Position numbers and translations under genes: made by a program
Shown here: one piece after another, positions 54,222-62,891 of the stretch
Numbering within the stretch: the first letter of the stretch is position 1
How the letters are laid out: every line of letters begins with the position of its first letter
NCBI RefSeq assembly: GCF_900115435.1
Contig: NZ_FOWK01000001.1
Coordinates: forward strand, 482,074-546,073
Direction: 5' to 3'
Source: Prevotella sp. tf2-5
Lineage (GTDB): Bacteria > Bacteroidota > Bacteroidia > Bacteroidales > Bacteroidaceae
Length of the DNA: 64,000 nt
Notes under the pieces: generated by a model
Seen by the model: only the letters and a program-made list of their open reading frames with translations
Databases searched by the model: none
Told to the model about the DNA's origin: nothing

Positions 54222-56225
54222 ATGTTTATAAGAAAAGTGTTGCTAATTATTATCTCTATGTTCTCACTAACTTGTGTATCACAGACTCAAGAAGGATGGG
54301 AAGAGGCTTTCCGCCAATGGATAGATGCTGAAGAGACAGAATCTTCAGCTATAGAGAACGTGTATGAGGAATTGTCAGAAATAGCTGACCATCCTATCAA
54401 TTTGAATCAGGCCAGTCGTGAGGACTTGGAAAAGTTACCTTTTCTGACAGTACAGCAGGTAGAAGAACTCCTGTCATATATACATCGTTTTGGGGGTATT
54501 CGTTCTAGTGGGGAACTTCAGATGATTTCCTCCTTGGATGCGGAGCGGCGTCATTTGCTGAGTTATTTTATCTATATAGGTGAGCCGGCAAAAAAAAACA
54601 ACAAACTGCGATTCGACTCTATCCTTTATCATAGTCGTCATCAGCTATCTGCAACTGTAAAGGTTCCCCTTTATACTAGAAGAGGAGACCGAGACGGATA
54701 CCTAGGTGCTCGTTATCGTCATTCTATACGTTATCAACTGACATATCATGATCGTGTGAAATTCGGGCTGACTGGGGCACAAGATGCTGGAGAGCCGTTC
54801 TTCTCTAATAGAAACAACTGGGGCTATGACCACTATTCCTATTACCTACAACTGAAAGAGCTCGGCAATATTAAGAATCTATGTCTGGGAATGTACAAGG
54901 TGCAATTGGGGAAAGGACTTATTATAAATGGTGGATTTTACTTAGGCAAGCTATCCTCACTCCAATCGATGGGTCGTACCTCAACAACTCTTAAAGCACA
55001 CTCTTCACGTTCTGCCAATGACTATCTGCGAGGTGCCGCAGCCACCATCCGTCTTCATCGGAACTGGGACATAACAGCCTTCGCATCCTATCGTTCTTTA
55101 GATGCCACATTAAACAAAGACAGTACGGCTCGTACTTTACTCACCAGTAGCTACCATCGCACGCAAACGGAAATGAATAAAAAGAACAATACCCATGAGA
55201 CAGACTTAGGAGGCAGTATCAGATGGCGTAAAAAAAGCTACTATGTCAACCTTAATTACCTTTATACCCATCTAGACAGGTTATTACGTCCTGAAAAAGA
55301 GAACGCCCCCTATCGACGCTATATCGCTGAGGGTAATGACTTTATGAATTGGAGTCTTGACTATGGCTATACCAACTCCCGTTTCTCTTTATCTGGAGAG
55401 ACCGCACTCAATAAAGAGGGAGCATTGGCAACCATCCATCAATGTAGCTTTCGACTAAAATGTCCTATGACGCTTATGCTACTACACCGATATTATGACA
55501 AGAGGTATACAGCACTTCATGCCCAGAGCTTCAGCGAGGGGTCAAATGTACAAAATGAGCATGGGATATATGCAGGATTCATCTGGCAACCCTCCTCCAA
55601 ATGGACATTGAACGGATATGTTGATTATGCGCATTTCACATGGAAACGGTATCAGGTGAGCATGCCTAGTGATGCCTTTGACACGATGATTCTCATGCGT
55701 TTCGTATTAACTGACAGGTGGAGAATAGAAGGACGCTATCGCTTTCATTTACGTCAGAAAGATAATTCTCAGAAAACATATATTGTTAACCAAACAGAGC
55801 ATCTGTCACGACTTCGTGTCAGTTATGATACTCCCTCTGGACTATCCCTACAAACACAATTTGATGGTATTTCCGTCTCTTTGGAAGGGAAAAATAAAGG
55901 ATGGATGATATCAGAGCAGATCACCTATCAGTGGCGATGGTTACAGCTCTATGCGAATGCCACCGTCTTTCAGACGGATAACTATGCGAGTCGTCTTTAC
56001 TTATACGAGCGTCCCTTGCCCTACAATTTCTCATCCATCATGCTCTATGGCAAGGGGATTCGTTATGCTTTTATGACTCGTACAGAGATAGGGAAGCACC
56101 TCCTGATGATAGTGAAGTTTGGTGTCACCAATTATTTCGACCGCCAAAAGATTTCCAGTAGCTGGCAGGAGATAAATGGCTCCTCACAAACAGACATAGA
56201 CATCCACCTCCGCATCACCCTTTAG
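54222..56225 (+). CDS. Exported helix-hairpin-helix protein with outer-membrane beta-barrel
   Basis: A 667-residue protein with signal peptide (MFIRKVLLIII, cleavage around residues 18-23). Residues about 57-110 contain ComEA-like HhH motifs (NLNQASREDLEKLPFLT, HRFGGIRSSGELQMI). The rest is a beta-rich region of alternating aromatic strands (YRHSIRYQLTYHDRVKFGL; YVNLNYLYTHLDR; IDIHLRITL end) typical of a barrel. HhH proteins bind DNA non-specifically, so a role in DNA uptake or handling at the outer membrane is possible but unproven. The gene is clearly AT-richer than gyrB and the kinase operon beside it. Its stop overlaps the convergent kinase stop by 4 bp. Confidence 0.85.
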   Translation: MFIRKVLLIIISMFSLTCVSQTQEGWEEAFRQWIDAEETESSAIENVYEELSEIADHPINLNQASREDLEKLPFLTVQQVEELLSYIHRFGGIRSSGELQMISSLDAERRHLLSYFIYIGEPAKKNNKLRFDSILYHSRHQLSATVKVPLYTRRGDRDGYLGARYRHSIRYQLTYHDRVKFGLTGAQDAGEPFFSNRNNWGYDHYSYYLQLKELGNIKNLCLGMYKVQLGKGLIINGGFYLGKLSSLQSMGRTSTTLKAHSSRSANDYLRGAAATIRLHRNWDITAFASYRSLDATLNKDSTARTLLTSSYHRTQTEMNKKNNTHETDLGGSIRWRKKSYYVNLNYLYTHLDRLLRPEKENAPYRRYIAEGNDFMNWSLDYGYTNSRFSLSGETALNKEGALATIHQCSFRLKCPMTLMLLHRYYDKRYTALHAQSFSEGSNVQNEHGIYAGFIWQPSSKWTLNGYVDYAHFTWKRYQVSMPSDAFDTMILMRFVLTDRWRIEGRYRFHLRQKDNSQKTYIVNQTEHLSRLRVSYDTPSGLSLQTQFDGISVSLEGKNKGWMISEQITYQWRWLQLYANATVFQTDNYASRLYLYERPLPYNFSSIMLYGKGIRYAFMTRTEIGKHLLMIVKFGVTNYFDRQKISSSWQEINGSSQTDIDIHLRITL

Positions 56226-58036
56226 ACGGGGAGTTGGAGGATGAAGCGGGTGCCTCCGACATAGGTGTCGTCGAGACGGAGGTCGCCTCCCATGAGGCGG
56301 GCGAGACGGCGGGTGAGGTAGAGCCCGAGTCCTAAGCCCTCGCTGAAGGTGCTGAGCTTGGTGAAGAGGGAGAAGATTCGCTCTCTGTCGGCGGGCGGGA
56401 TGCCTTGTCCGGTGTCGCTGACGGTGATCTCCACGAAACGGGGGTCGTACTGCTGGCAACGGAGGATGATGAGTCCTACCTTCGTGAACTTATTGGCGTT
56501 CTCCAGGAGCTCGCTGAGGATCTTCTGTAGATAGGCGCGATGGGTGCGCAACAGGAAGTTGTCGGGGAGGCGGGTCTCCATGGTGAGGGAGACGGTGTGG
56601 GGGGGTATGAGGGTGACTCTCTCGATAGCCTGCTGGCAGATGCCGTTGACATGGAGGGTGTCGTTGAGTTCCACACTGGTGGCACCCTCAAGGGAGGAGA
56701 CGATATGGAGGTTTTCGATGATCGTCGCCATGCTCTTGCTGTTCTGGAGGATGCCCTTGGAGATGGAGTCGAGGTCTTCGTCCTCAAGGCTGTCGCTGTC
56801 TGTCTGCAGCACCTGTGCGAAGCCGCTGATGATGTTCAGCGGGGTGCGTATCTGGTGGGTGAACTCTTGGATGAACTCCGTCTTCTTATGGTCTGACTCC
56901 TCTACCTTGGCTTTCGCCACGACGAGTTCCTCGTTACGCTCCTCAGTCTGCTGTCTCACTTGCTGGAGGTCTGAGACATAGCCGCTGATGGACTGTTGCA
57001 TGGCAGCGAAGGTGTTCTGGAGCTGTCCTATCTCGTCGACACGGTTGCTCTTGGGCAGTGGCTCGTCATAGTCGCCCTGTGCGATATGCTGTGTCTGGTC
57101 GGCGAGGAGCTTCAGGGGGTTGACGGCGAGTCGTACGACGATATAGCCGGCGAGGAAGACGAGGAGCAGTCCGAAGAGGACGATGCCGCCGATGATGTAT
57201 TCCGGCTGGCGGAAGTTCTTGTAGATGTCGTATCTGGGACAGACGACGCAGATCGTCCAGCCGGTGCGCGGCACGGTCTCATGGACCACCATGCAGTTGT
57301 CACGCCGCAGGTCGTCGAGGGTCGCGTTCTCATGTCCCGAGGCGATGAGTTTTCCCTCGTGATTGAGGAGGAGGTAATAGGAGTTGGGATAGGGAGGATC
57401 TATTGCCAGCAGCTGTGACAACCGTCGGTGTGAGAGGTCGGCGGCGATGACACCGATATAACGTCCGTCAGCACCGACGAGGGGTCGGCTGTAGGTAGTG
57501 ATCATCTCCTTTTCGTAAGTCTCCTCCTCACTGTTATAGTCGTGGTACGGGTCTATCCAACAAGGCTTATGAGTGGTCATCGGCAACTTATACCACGGCA
57601 TCTCGAAGTAGTTATAGTCGTCGTTACCCTCCTGTTCCGTCATGATATGTCCGTCCTCATTCGACGAGTAGGCGGAGAAATAGTGCCCCTTGGCGGGGAA
57701 GAAGTCGGGAGCCATGGCGATGCTGCATCCGTAGAGGTTAGGGTTGATCTGGAGGATACGTTGTGAGATCTTGAAAAGAGAGTCGGGGTTCAGGTCATGG
57801 AGCACCGCCCATTCCGTATTGATCGTCGCCGTCTCCACCTCGTTGAGCACGCCACGGATATGCAGTCTGGTGTTATGGAGCGACTGCGACATCTCATCGA
57901 TAGCCACCTGCCGCACCTGTTGTCTGGAGCGGAAATAGAGGAATCCCAACGTGATGAGGACGATGAGCAGTGTCCCCATCAGGATACTGAGGCTCAGGCT
58001 GAACGCCAGGGACTTACGGATGAATCGCAGGATCAT
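56222..58036 (-). CDS. Cache-domain sensor histidine kinase
   Basis: A 604-residue membrane kinase. Order: transmembrane helix (about 12-34), periplasmic double-Cache-like domain (about 36-280; YFSAYSSNEDGHIMTEQEGN, YSRPLVGADGRYIGVIAADLS), second helix (about 283-306), HAMP (about 307-360), HisKA with phospho-accepting His394 in FTHQIRTPLN, and HATPase_c (N-box ELLENANKFTK, G1 DTGQGIP, G2 GLGLGLYLTRRLA). No receiver domain is fused and no response regulator lies near. Its ATG overlaps the upstream pseudo-kinase stop (ATGA). The sensor half closely matches that gene, so the pair arose by duplication. Confidence 0.92.
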   Translation of the reverse strand: MILRFIRKSLAFSLSLSILMGTLLIVLITLGFLYFRSRQQVRQVAIDEMSQSLHNTRLHIRGVLNEVETATINTEWAVLHDLNPDSLFKISQRILQINPNLYGCSIAMAPDFFPAKGHYFSAYSSNEDGHIMTEQEGNDDYNYFEMPWYKLPMTTHKPCWIDPYHDYNSEEETYEKEMITTYSRPLVGADGRYIGVIAADLSHRRLSQLLAIDPPYPNSYYLLLNHEGKLIASGHENATLDDLRRDNCMVVHETVPRTGWTICVVCPRYDIYKNFRQPEYIIGGIVLFGLLLVFLAGYIVVRLAVNPLKLLADQTQHIAQGDYDEPLPKSNRVDEIGQLQNTFAAMQQSISGYVSDLQQVRQQTEERNEELVVAKAKVEESDHKKTEFIQEFTHQIRTPLNIISGFAQVLQTDSDSLEDEDLDSISKGILQNSKSMATIIENLHIVSSLEGATSVELNDTLHVNGICQQAIERVTLIPPHTVSLTMETRLPDNFLLRTHRAYLQKILSELLENANKFTKVGLIILRCQQYDPRFVEITVSDTGQGIPPADRERIFSLFTKLSTFSEGLGLGLYLTRRLARLMGGDLRLDDTYVGGTRFILQLPV

Positions 58037-59520
58037 GACTCACCCTCCTTTCCCTTTGTGGTGCGCGTCTCCTCCTGAGCCGTCTTCAGCAACTCATCGA
58101 GGAGTCCCGTCACCTTTGTCGTGTTATCCGTCATTTCCCTTGTCTTCGCCCGTAACTCGTCAGCGCTCATCTGTCGACCACCGTCACGGATGACCTGTGC
58201 CGTCTTGACGATATGAGACACCGGCTCCGCCATCTGTCCCGTCATGTGACGTACCACCGACGTCTTCATACGCTCGTCCTGAGTAGCCCGCTCATACGCC
58301 TCCTCCAGTTCCCGGTTACGACCCTCGAGCGTCTCCGTCTGCTGTTTGATCTCCCCGACATAGCCCGCCAGCGACTGCTGCATGGTCTTGAAGCTGGACT
58401 CCAGCTGACCGATCTCGTCAACGCGGTGGCTCTCATGGACGTCACCGTTGAAATGCTCGTCGGCGACACGCTGTGCCGACTTCGTCAGGTGCCGGAGCGG
58501 TCGGAGGTTTTTACGGACGATACGGCTGCTGAACACGACGAGGAGGAGGATGCCGATGGCGGCGATCGACAGGTATGCCCATTTCATACGGACATACGGG
58601 GCGATGATATCACTCTCCTTACAGATGATCGCCACGCTCCACTCCGTGTTCTTGAACGGTTTATAGAACACATAACAGTCCTCTCCGTCTATCTCCATCT
58701 CCTTATAGCCCGTCTCCCGGTCCAGCATCGCATTACCGAGCGCCCTCAGCGCGGAGTCCGGTTTCTCGAGGGTGCGGGTGAAGATCGTCTCATAGAACAG
58801 GCGGGTCGTGTCAGGATGGACGAGGAAGGTGCCTCCCCTGCCCAGCAGGATGCTATAGGAGTTAGGATAAGGCTTCGCCGCCGATACCGTCTCCGAGAAC
58901 CAGTCGAGGCAGATATCCACGGAGAAGGTGCCTACGGTCTTACCCCTCTTGTCGTGGATCGGCTGACTGTAAGAGGTAAAGATATCGTTGACGATGATAC
59001 CCACGGAGGCATCCTCCATATACGGCTCCAGCCAGTACGGTCGGTCCAGGAGTCGAGGAATGAGGTACCAGTCCATAGTATGGTACTGGTACTCCTCATT
59101 TCCCTCCTGTTCTGTCAGTATGTTTTTGCCGTCGTTATATGAATAAGCAGAGAAATATTGCCCTTTGCTCTTGTAGTAGAACGGGTCGAAGGAGATGCTG
59201 CAGCCCGTCAGGATGGGGTTGTCTTTCAGCGTCTGCCGGCTCAGTTCGAACATCATGTCAGGGTTGTCGAGGTGTTGCTCGATATTATACAGCATGTTAT
59301 TGGAAGCCACCTCCACGCTATGCAGCGTGTTGTCGATATGCAGGACGGTGCCCTCCAGGGTCTTCGTCGCCTTGCTGAAAGCCTCCTCCCTCATCACCTC
59401 ACGTATCTCGGAGAACAACATGCTGTACACCGTGGCGAAGATGGCGGCGACGATGACCGCCACCCACAGGCTGAGGCGGGTGGACAACGAACGGCGTATA
59501 TGACCCAGTATGTTCCTCAT
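58033..59520 (-). CDS. Cache/HAMP sensor with dead, truncated kinase module
   Basis: A 495-residue membrane protein (ATG 59520, overlapping the upstream stop by 4 nt). It shares order and sequence with the kinase that follows: Cache domain (YFSAYSYNDGKNILTEQEGN, YSQPIHDKRGKTVGTFSVD), HAMP (VDEIGQLESSFKTMQQSLAGYV). In the dimerisation helix the phospho-accepting His is replaced by Gly428 (MTGQMAEP against FTHQIRTP) and the protein ends about 65 residues later with no ATPase domain. It cannot autophosphorylate. The frame is clean, coupled and not decaying, so it likely works as a partner sensor that dimerises with or tunes the intact kinase. Confidence 0.85.
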   Translation of the reverse strand: MRNILGHIRRSLSTRLSLWVAVIVAAIFATVYSMLFSEIREVMREEAFSKATKTLEGTVLHIDNTLHSVEVASNNMLYNIEQHLDNPDMMFELSRQTLKDNPILTGCSISFDPFYYKSKGQYFSAYSYNDGKNILTEQEGNEEYQYHTMDWYLIPRLLDRPYWLEPYMEDASVGIIVNDIFTSYSQPIHDKRGKTVGTFSVDICLDWFSETVSAAKPYPNSYSILLGRGGTFLVHPDTTRLFYETIFTRTLEKPDSALRALGNAMLDRETGYKEMEIDGEDCYVFYKPFKNTEWSVAIICKESDIIAPYVRMKWAYLSIAAIGILLLVVFSSRIVRKNLRPLRHLTKSAQRVADEHFNGDVHESHRVDEIGQLESSFKTMQQSLAGYVGEIKQQTETLEGRNRELEEAYERATQDERMKTSVVRHMTGQMAEPVSHIVKTAQVIRDGGRQMSADELRAKTREMTDNTTKVTGLLDELLKTAQEETRTTKGKEGES

Positions 59521-60464
59521 TGCCCCATCAGTTCTTGGTATGTCACGGTACGCTTGATAAAGCCACACTCCCTCATCATGCGGTTAGCCTTCTCCACCAT
59601 GTCAGGGCGCAGGCGGAACTCCCGTTTACCCGACTCACGGTCGAGTTGCAGGCGGAGCACCTCCATCAGCATGAAGCGCTGCATGGTGCGGTTGGTGGGA
59701 GAGTTATATTTCCGCACATATTTCATCACGATATCGAGCGCCAGCTCAGGATGCGTGGCAGCCCATTCCCACCCTTTCCTGGTGGCACGGGCAAACCTAC
59801 GGCATGTCTCCTTATGGTCCCTGTAGTAGTCGGGTCTCACATAGACCCCATGCTCCTGGATGTTAAAGTCGTGCTCGCTGAAGCGGTAGACGTTCTCCTT
59901 GCCTAACCTGAACCCAGCCTGCAGCAACTGGTAGTACTCGTTATAGCCCAATGCCATCATCGCGTCGACGGCACCGGAAAGGAAGAGGTTGATCTGGCTG
60001 GTGAAGCGCACCCACTCATAGTTTAGTTTTTTATAATGGTTGAGAAAAAAGACGGAATAGTTAAGGTCGGTACTATAGACTGCCACCTTCTTACCCTTGA
60101 GTTTCAGCGGGTCAGCCCCCCAGCGTGCTATCAGCATGTTACTGCTGTTCATGGAGTCCTGGAAGATATTCACCATGGGGACACCCTGTGTGATGAAGTC
60201 GATGGCAGACATCAGGGTGAGCATGAAGGCGTCACTATGATCATGTTGCAGGCGGTAGAGGACGGAGGTGTTCAATGACGGGTGCTGGATGACGACATCG
60301 AGACCCTCAGCTTGATAGAAGCCCTTCTCCTTGGCGGCATAATAACCGGCAAACTGCGCCTGTGCCGTCCATGCCGTAGTAAACACGAACCGCTCTGCGC
60401 TTGACGGAAGGGAAACGAGTAACAAGAGTCCCATCAGTATCTTACGTATGCTGTCTCTCTTCAC
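59517..60464 (-). CDS. NMT1/THI5-like periplasmic substrate-binding protein
   Basis: A 315-residue exported protein from GTG 60464 with a cleavable signal peptide (SLPSSA23/E) and no lipobox. RFVFTTAWTAQAQFAGYYAAKEKGFYQAEGLDVVI is the start of the NMT1/SsuA-like fold, shown here as TTAWTAQAQFAGYYAAKEKG. Relatives bind thiamine pyrimidine precursors, nitrate, taurine or other small compounds for ABC transporters. No permease or ATPase gene is adjacent. Instead it overlaps by 4 nt (ATGA) a sensor gene pair, so it may present the ligand to the Cache sensors. The ligand is unknown. Confidence 0.88.
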   Translation of the reverse strand: MKRDSIRKILMGLLLLVSLPSSAERFVFTTAWTAQAQFAGYYAAKEKGFYQAEGLDVVIQHPSLNTSVLYRLQHDHSDAFMLTLMSAIDFITQGVPMVNIFQDSMNSSNMLIARWGADPLKLKGKKVAVYSTDLNYSVFFLNHYKKLNYEWVRFTSQINLFLSGAVDAMMALGYNEYYQLLQAGFRLGKENVYRFSEHDFNIQEHGVYVRPDYYRDHKETCRRFARATRKGWEWAATHPELALDIVMKYVRKYNSPTNRTMQRFMLMEVLRLQLDRESGKREFRLRPDMVEKANRMMRECGFIKRTVTYQELMGQ

Positions 60465-60495
60465 TTTTATCCAGTCAATAGTAATATTCCGTGCG

Positions 60496-60526
60496 CAAAG
60501 ATACGAAAAAAAAGGAAATATACAAC
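60496..60526 (-). promoter_or_regulatory. Promoter of the binding-protein/sensor operon
   Basis: On the minus strand TATCTTTG (60503-60496) follows GTTG (60526-60523) by 19 bp. The leader to GTG 60464 is about 28 nt. The -33 element lies directly after the T-run of the upstream gene's terminator. Confidence 0.65.
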
Positions 60527-60548
60527 AAAAAAGGCGATTTTTTCGCCT
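60527..60548 (-). terminator. Intrinsic terminator of the glycosyltransferase gene
   Basis: On the minus strand AGGCGA-AAAAA-TCGCCT is followed by TTTTTT, beginning 3 nt after the stop codon. Confidence 0.85.
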
Positions 60549-60550
60549 AT

Positions 60551-61684
60551 TTACCCCAATTCACGGTAGATTTCGAGTACCTGACCCGCCACATCAGTGC
60601 CACGGAAGCGCTCGATATACTGCTGACTGAGCCGGATGCGCTCCGTCCTCCCGTCGGCACCGTCGAGGACAGAGAGGATGGCGGCAGCCATACCCTCGGT
60701 ATCATCAGGGTCGACATACAGGCAAGAAGGTCCTCCAGCCTCCTCGAGACACGACCCTGTGCAGGCGACGACAGGCAGTCCCGCGGCTATCGCCTCGATG
60801 ATAGGGATACCGAAGCCCTCGTAGCGGGAGGGGTAGACAAAAGCCTCGGCGAGACGATAGATGACGGCGAGGTCGTCGTCAGGGACCCCGCTCAACAGGT
60901 GGAGGCGGTTGCTCTGAGGCAGCGACTTCGCATAGTCCGTCTGTCGTCCCACCGCCACCAGATGGATATCAGAAGGCAGCAGAGACAAGGCGTCGACGGC
61001 AAGGCGCAGGTTCTTACGCTGCTCGATGGTGCCGACGTTAAGGATGAAACGCTCAGGCAGTCGGTAACGCTGTCGCACCTCCTGTTGCTGGGCAGTAATT
61101 GCCGTGGTGGAGAAACGAGGGGCATAGCTCTGATAGACGAGACGGATGCGCTCGTCGGAGATATGTCCTAACTCCATGATATCCTGTTGGGTACGCTCAC
61201 TGATGGCGATGATGCGGTCGGCTTCCTTGAGGGTCTGCCGGAACTTCCACTCGTAGAGCTTGGTGTCTATCCAGTGGTAGTATTCAGGATGACGCAAAAA
61301 GATGAGGTCGTGGATGGTGACAACGCCTTTGACACCACTCTTACGGAGTCCGACGGGCAGTTCGCCAGAGAGACCGTGGTAGATCTGTACACCGTCACGC
61401 CGGAGGTCTTTGACGATACCGTAGGTGCGCCAGAGGGGAGACCCTCTCTGACTCCCCCTGTTGAGGGGGAGAAGACGGGAGAAAAATGGGGCGGCGGGAT
61501 AGCGGAAAGTGGCACCCTCGATGATCTGGTTACGGAGGTCGTCCCTGCCCTCGTCGGGGGCATAGAGGAGGTACTGCATATCAGGGTCATGACGACGCAG
61601 CAGGTCGTTGACAAGGGTACGCCCATAGCTGCCTAACCCTGTACCGTTGCGCACGATGCGCTTTGCGTCGAAACCGATAATCAT
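60551..61684 (-). CDS. GT4-family glycosyltransferase
   Basis: A 377-residue GT-B enzyme (ATG 61684, MIIGFDAKRIV; a TTG at 61693 adds three residues). N-terminal GLGSYGRTLVNDL and VTIHDLIFLRHP lie in the acceptor domain; C-terminal LNVGTIEQRKNLRLAVDAL, PSRYEGFGIPIIEAIAAGLPVV (shown as EGFGIPIIEAIAAG) is the nucleotide-sugar E-x7-E region. It probably adds a sugar, often mannose-like, to a surface glycan. A palindromic DNA element is embedded in frame at 61432-61480, encoding an Arg/Gly/Pro-rich insert (NRGSQRGSP). It follows the aminotransferase gene by 19 nt. Confidence 0.9.
   Translation of the reverse strand: MIIGFDAKRIVRNGTGLGSYGRTLVNDLLRRHDPDMQYLLYAPDEGRDDLRNQIIEGATFRYPAAPFFSRLLPLNRGSQRGSPLWRTYGIVKDLRRDGVQIYHGLSGELPVGLRKSGVKGVVTIHDLIFLRHPEYYHWIDTKLYEWKFRQTLKEADRIIAISERTQQDIMELGHISDERIRLVYQSYAPRFSTTAITAQQQEVRQRYRLPERFILNVGTIEQRKNLRLAVDALSLLPSDIHLVAVGRQTDYAKSLPQSNRLHLLSGVPDDDLAVIYRLAEAFVYPSRYEGFGIPIIEAIAAGLPVVACTGSCLEEAGGPSCLYVDPDDTEGMAAAILSVLDGADGRTERIRLSQQYIERFRGTDVAGQVLEIYRELG
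61432..61480. repeat. Palindromic element inside the glycosyltransferase gene
   Basis: CTCCCCCT (61452-61459) and AGGGGGAG (61464-61471) form a perfect 8-bp stem with a 4-nt loop, flanked by GAGGGGAG and CTCTCTGA words. Its composition is like dispersed intergenic palindromes of Bacteroidota, yet here it is within a coding frame that stays open. Confidence 0.6.
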
Positions 61685-61703
61685 CTCAGTCAACCCTTAA
61701 CCA

Positions 61704-62831
61704 TTAACCATTCACCCCTTCCAGCACCAGCTGTGCCACACGGGTAGCGTCCTCATCGCTCAACTCATAGTAGAGAGGCAGACGCACGAGGCAGTCGCCA
61801 TAATGGTCGCAATGGACGAGAGGCTCACCCCGGAACTGGTCTTTATAGTATGCGCTGGAGTGGAGCGGCAGGTAGTGGAACGTCGTCTGTATGTCATGCT
61901 CCTTGAGGAACGCCATCAGTCTTGTGCGGAACTCCAAGGTGGGGCACACGAGGTAATACATATGTCCGTTATTCGTGGCGTAGGACGGGATCTCCGGCAA
62001 CTGGACACTTTTCTCCTCAACCTTCCCACGCAGGATGCTGTCGTAGATCTTCCAGATACGGAGACGCTTTCCCTGTATGTCGTCCAACTGCTCGAGCTGT
62101 GCCCATAGGAAGGCGGCATTGAACTCAGAGGGGAGGAACGAGGAACCGATGTCACACCACCCGTATTTATTGACCATCCCCCGGTAGAACTCGGCACGGT
62201 TGGTACCTTTCTCCCAGATAATCTCAGAGCGACGGACAAAACGCTCATCATTGACGACGAGCATGCCGCCCTCGCCACAGTTGATGTTCTTCGTCTCATG
62301 GAAGGAGAAAGCCCCCAGATGACCGATACCGCCAAGGGGACGACCCTTATAGAAAGAGTCGATGGAATGTGCCGCGTCTTCGACGACGAGGAGGTGATGC
62401 TCCTCAGCCAGCGCCATGATGGCGTCCATGTCACAGGCGACACCCGCATAATGTACCACAACGATAACCTTCGTACGCTCGTTGAGGAGGGGACGGATGG
62501 TGTCCACGGTGATATTGGGATTGGAGGCACCGCTGTCGGCAAACACCACTTTGGCACCTTCACGGAGGAAGGCGATGGCAGACGACACAAAGGTGTAGGA
62601 GGGTACGATCACCTCGTCACCAGGTTGTAAGTCACAGAGCATGGCACACATCTCCAAGGCATCAGTCCCAGAGGTACACAGCAGGCATTTCCTGAAACCA
62701 TAACGTTTCTCGAAGAACGCATGACAGCGTTTGGTGAAATCACCATTTCCCGACATCGTCATGGAGCCACACACCTCCTTGATATAGTCCAGTTCACGAC
62801 CGGAACAATAGGGCTTATTAAATGGAATCAT
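61704..62831 (-). CDS. DegT/DnrJ/EryC1-family sugar aminotransferase (RffA/WecE-like)
   Basis: A 375-residue PLP enzyme, close in length and motifs to dTDP-4-amino-4,6-dideoxygalactose transaminase: FNKPYCSGRELDYI, CTSGTDALEMCAML, VEDAAHS (PLP-ring contacts), and SFHETKNINCGEGG with the Schiff-base Lys (about 181). The end YYLVCPTLEFRTRLMAFLK and FHYLPLHSS fit RffA. It would aminate dTDP-4-keto-6-deoxyglucose for a surface polysaccharide. It is transcribed with the glycosyltransferase and divergently from the GtrA-like gene; other Fuc4NAc genes are not in this window. Confidence 0.87.
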   Translation of the reverse strand: MIPFNKPYCSGRELDYIKEVCGSMTMSGNGDFTKRCHAFFEKRYGFRKCLLCTSGTDALEMCAMLCDLQPGDEVIVPSYTFVSSAIAFLREGAKVVFADSGASNPNITVDTIRPLLNERTKVIVVVHYAGVACDMDAIMALAEEHHLLVVEDAAHSIDSFYKGRPLGGIGHLGAFSFHETKNINCGEGGMLVVNDERFVRRSEIIWEKGTNRAEFYRGMVNKYGWCDIGSSFLPSEFNAAFLWAQLEQLDDIQGKRLRIWKIYDSILRGKVEEKSVQLPEIPSYATNNGHMYYLVCPTLEFRTRLMAFLKEHDIQTTFHYLPLHSSAYYKDQFRGEPLVHCDHYGDCLVRLPLYYELSDEDATRVAQLVLEGVNG

Positions 62832-62849
62832 CGTCTTATAGCAATTATT

Positions 62850-62885
62850 TTTGCAAAGTTACGAAATATTTCGTACTTTTGCAAA
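62850..62885. promoter_or_regulatory. Overlapping, near-symmetric divergent promoters
   Basis: Plus strand: TTTG (62850-62853), 20 bp, TACTTTTG (62874-62881) for the GtrA-like gene. Minus strand: TTTG (62885-62882), 20 bp, TAACTTTG (62861-62854) for the aminotransferase. The centre ACGAAATATTTCGT (62861-62874) is a perfect 14-bp palindrome. Two polymerases could hardly use it at once. Confidence 0.75.
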
Positions 62886-62891
62886 CAGAAT

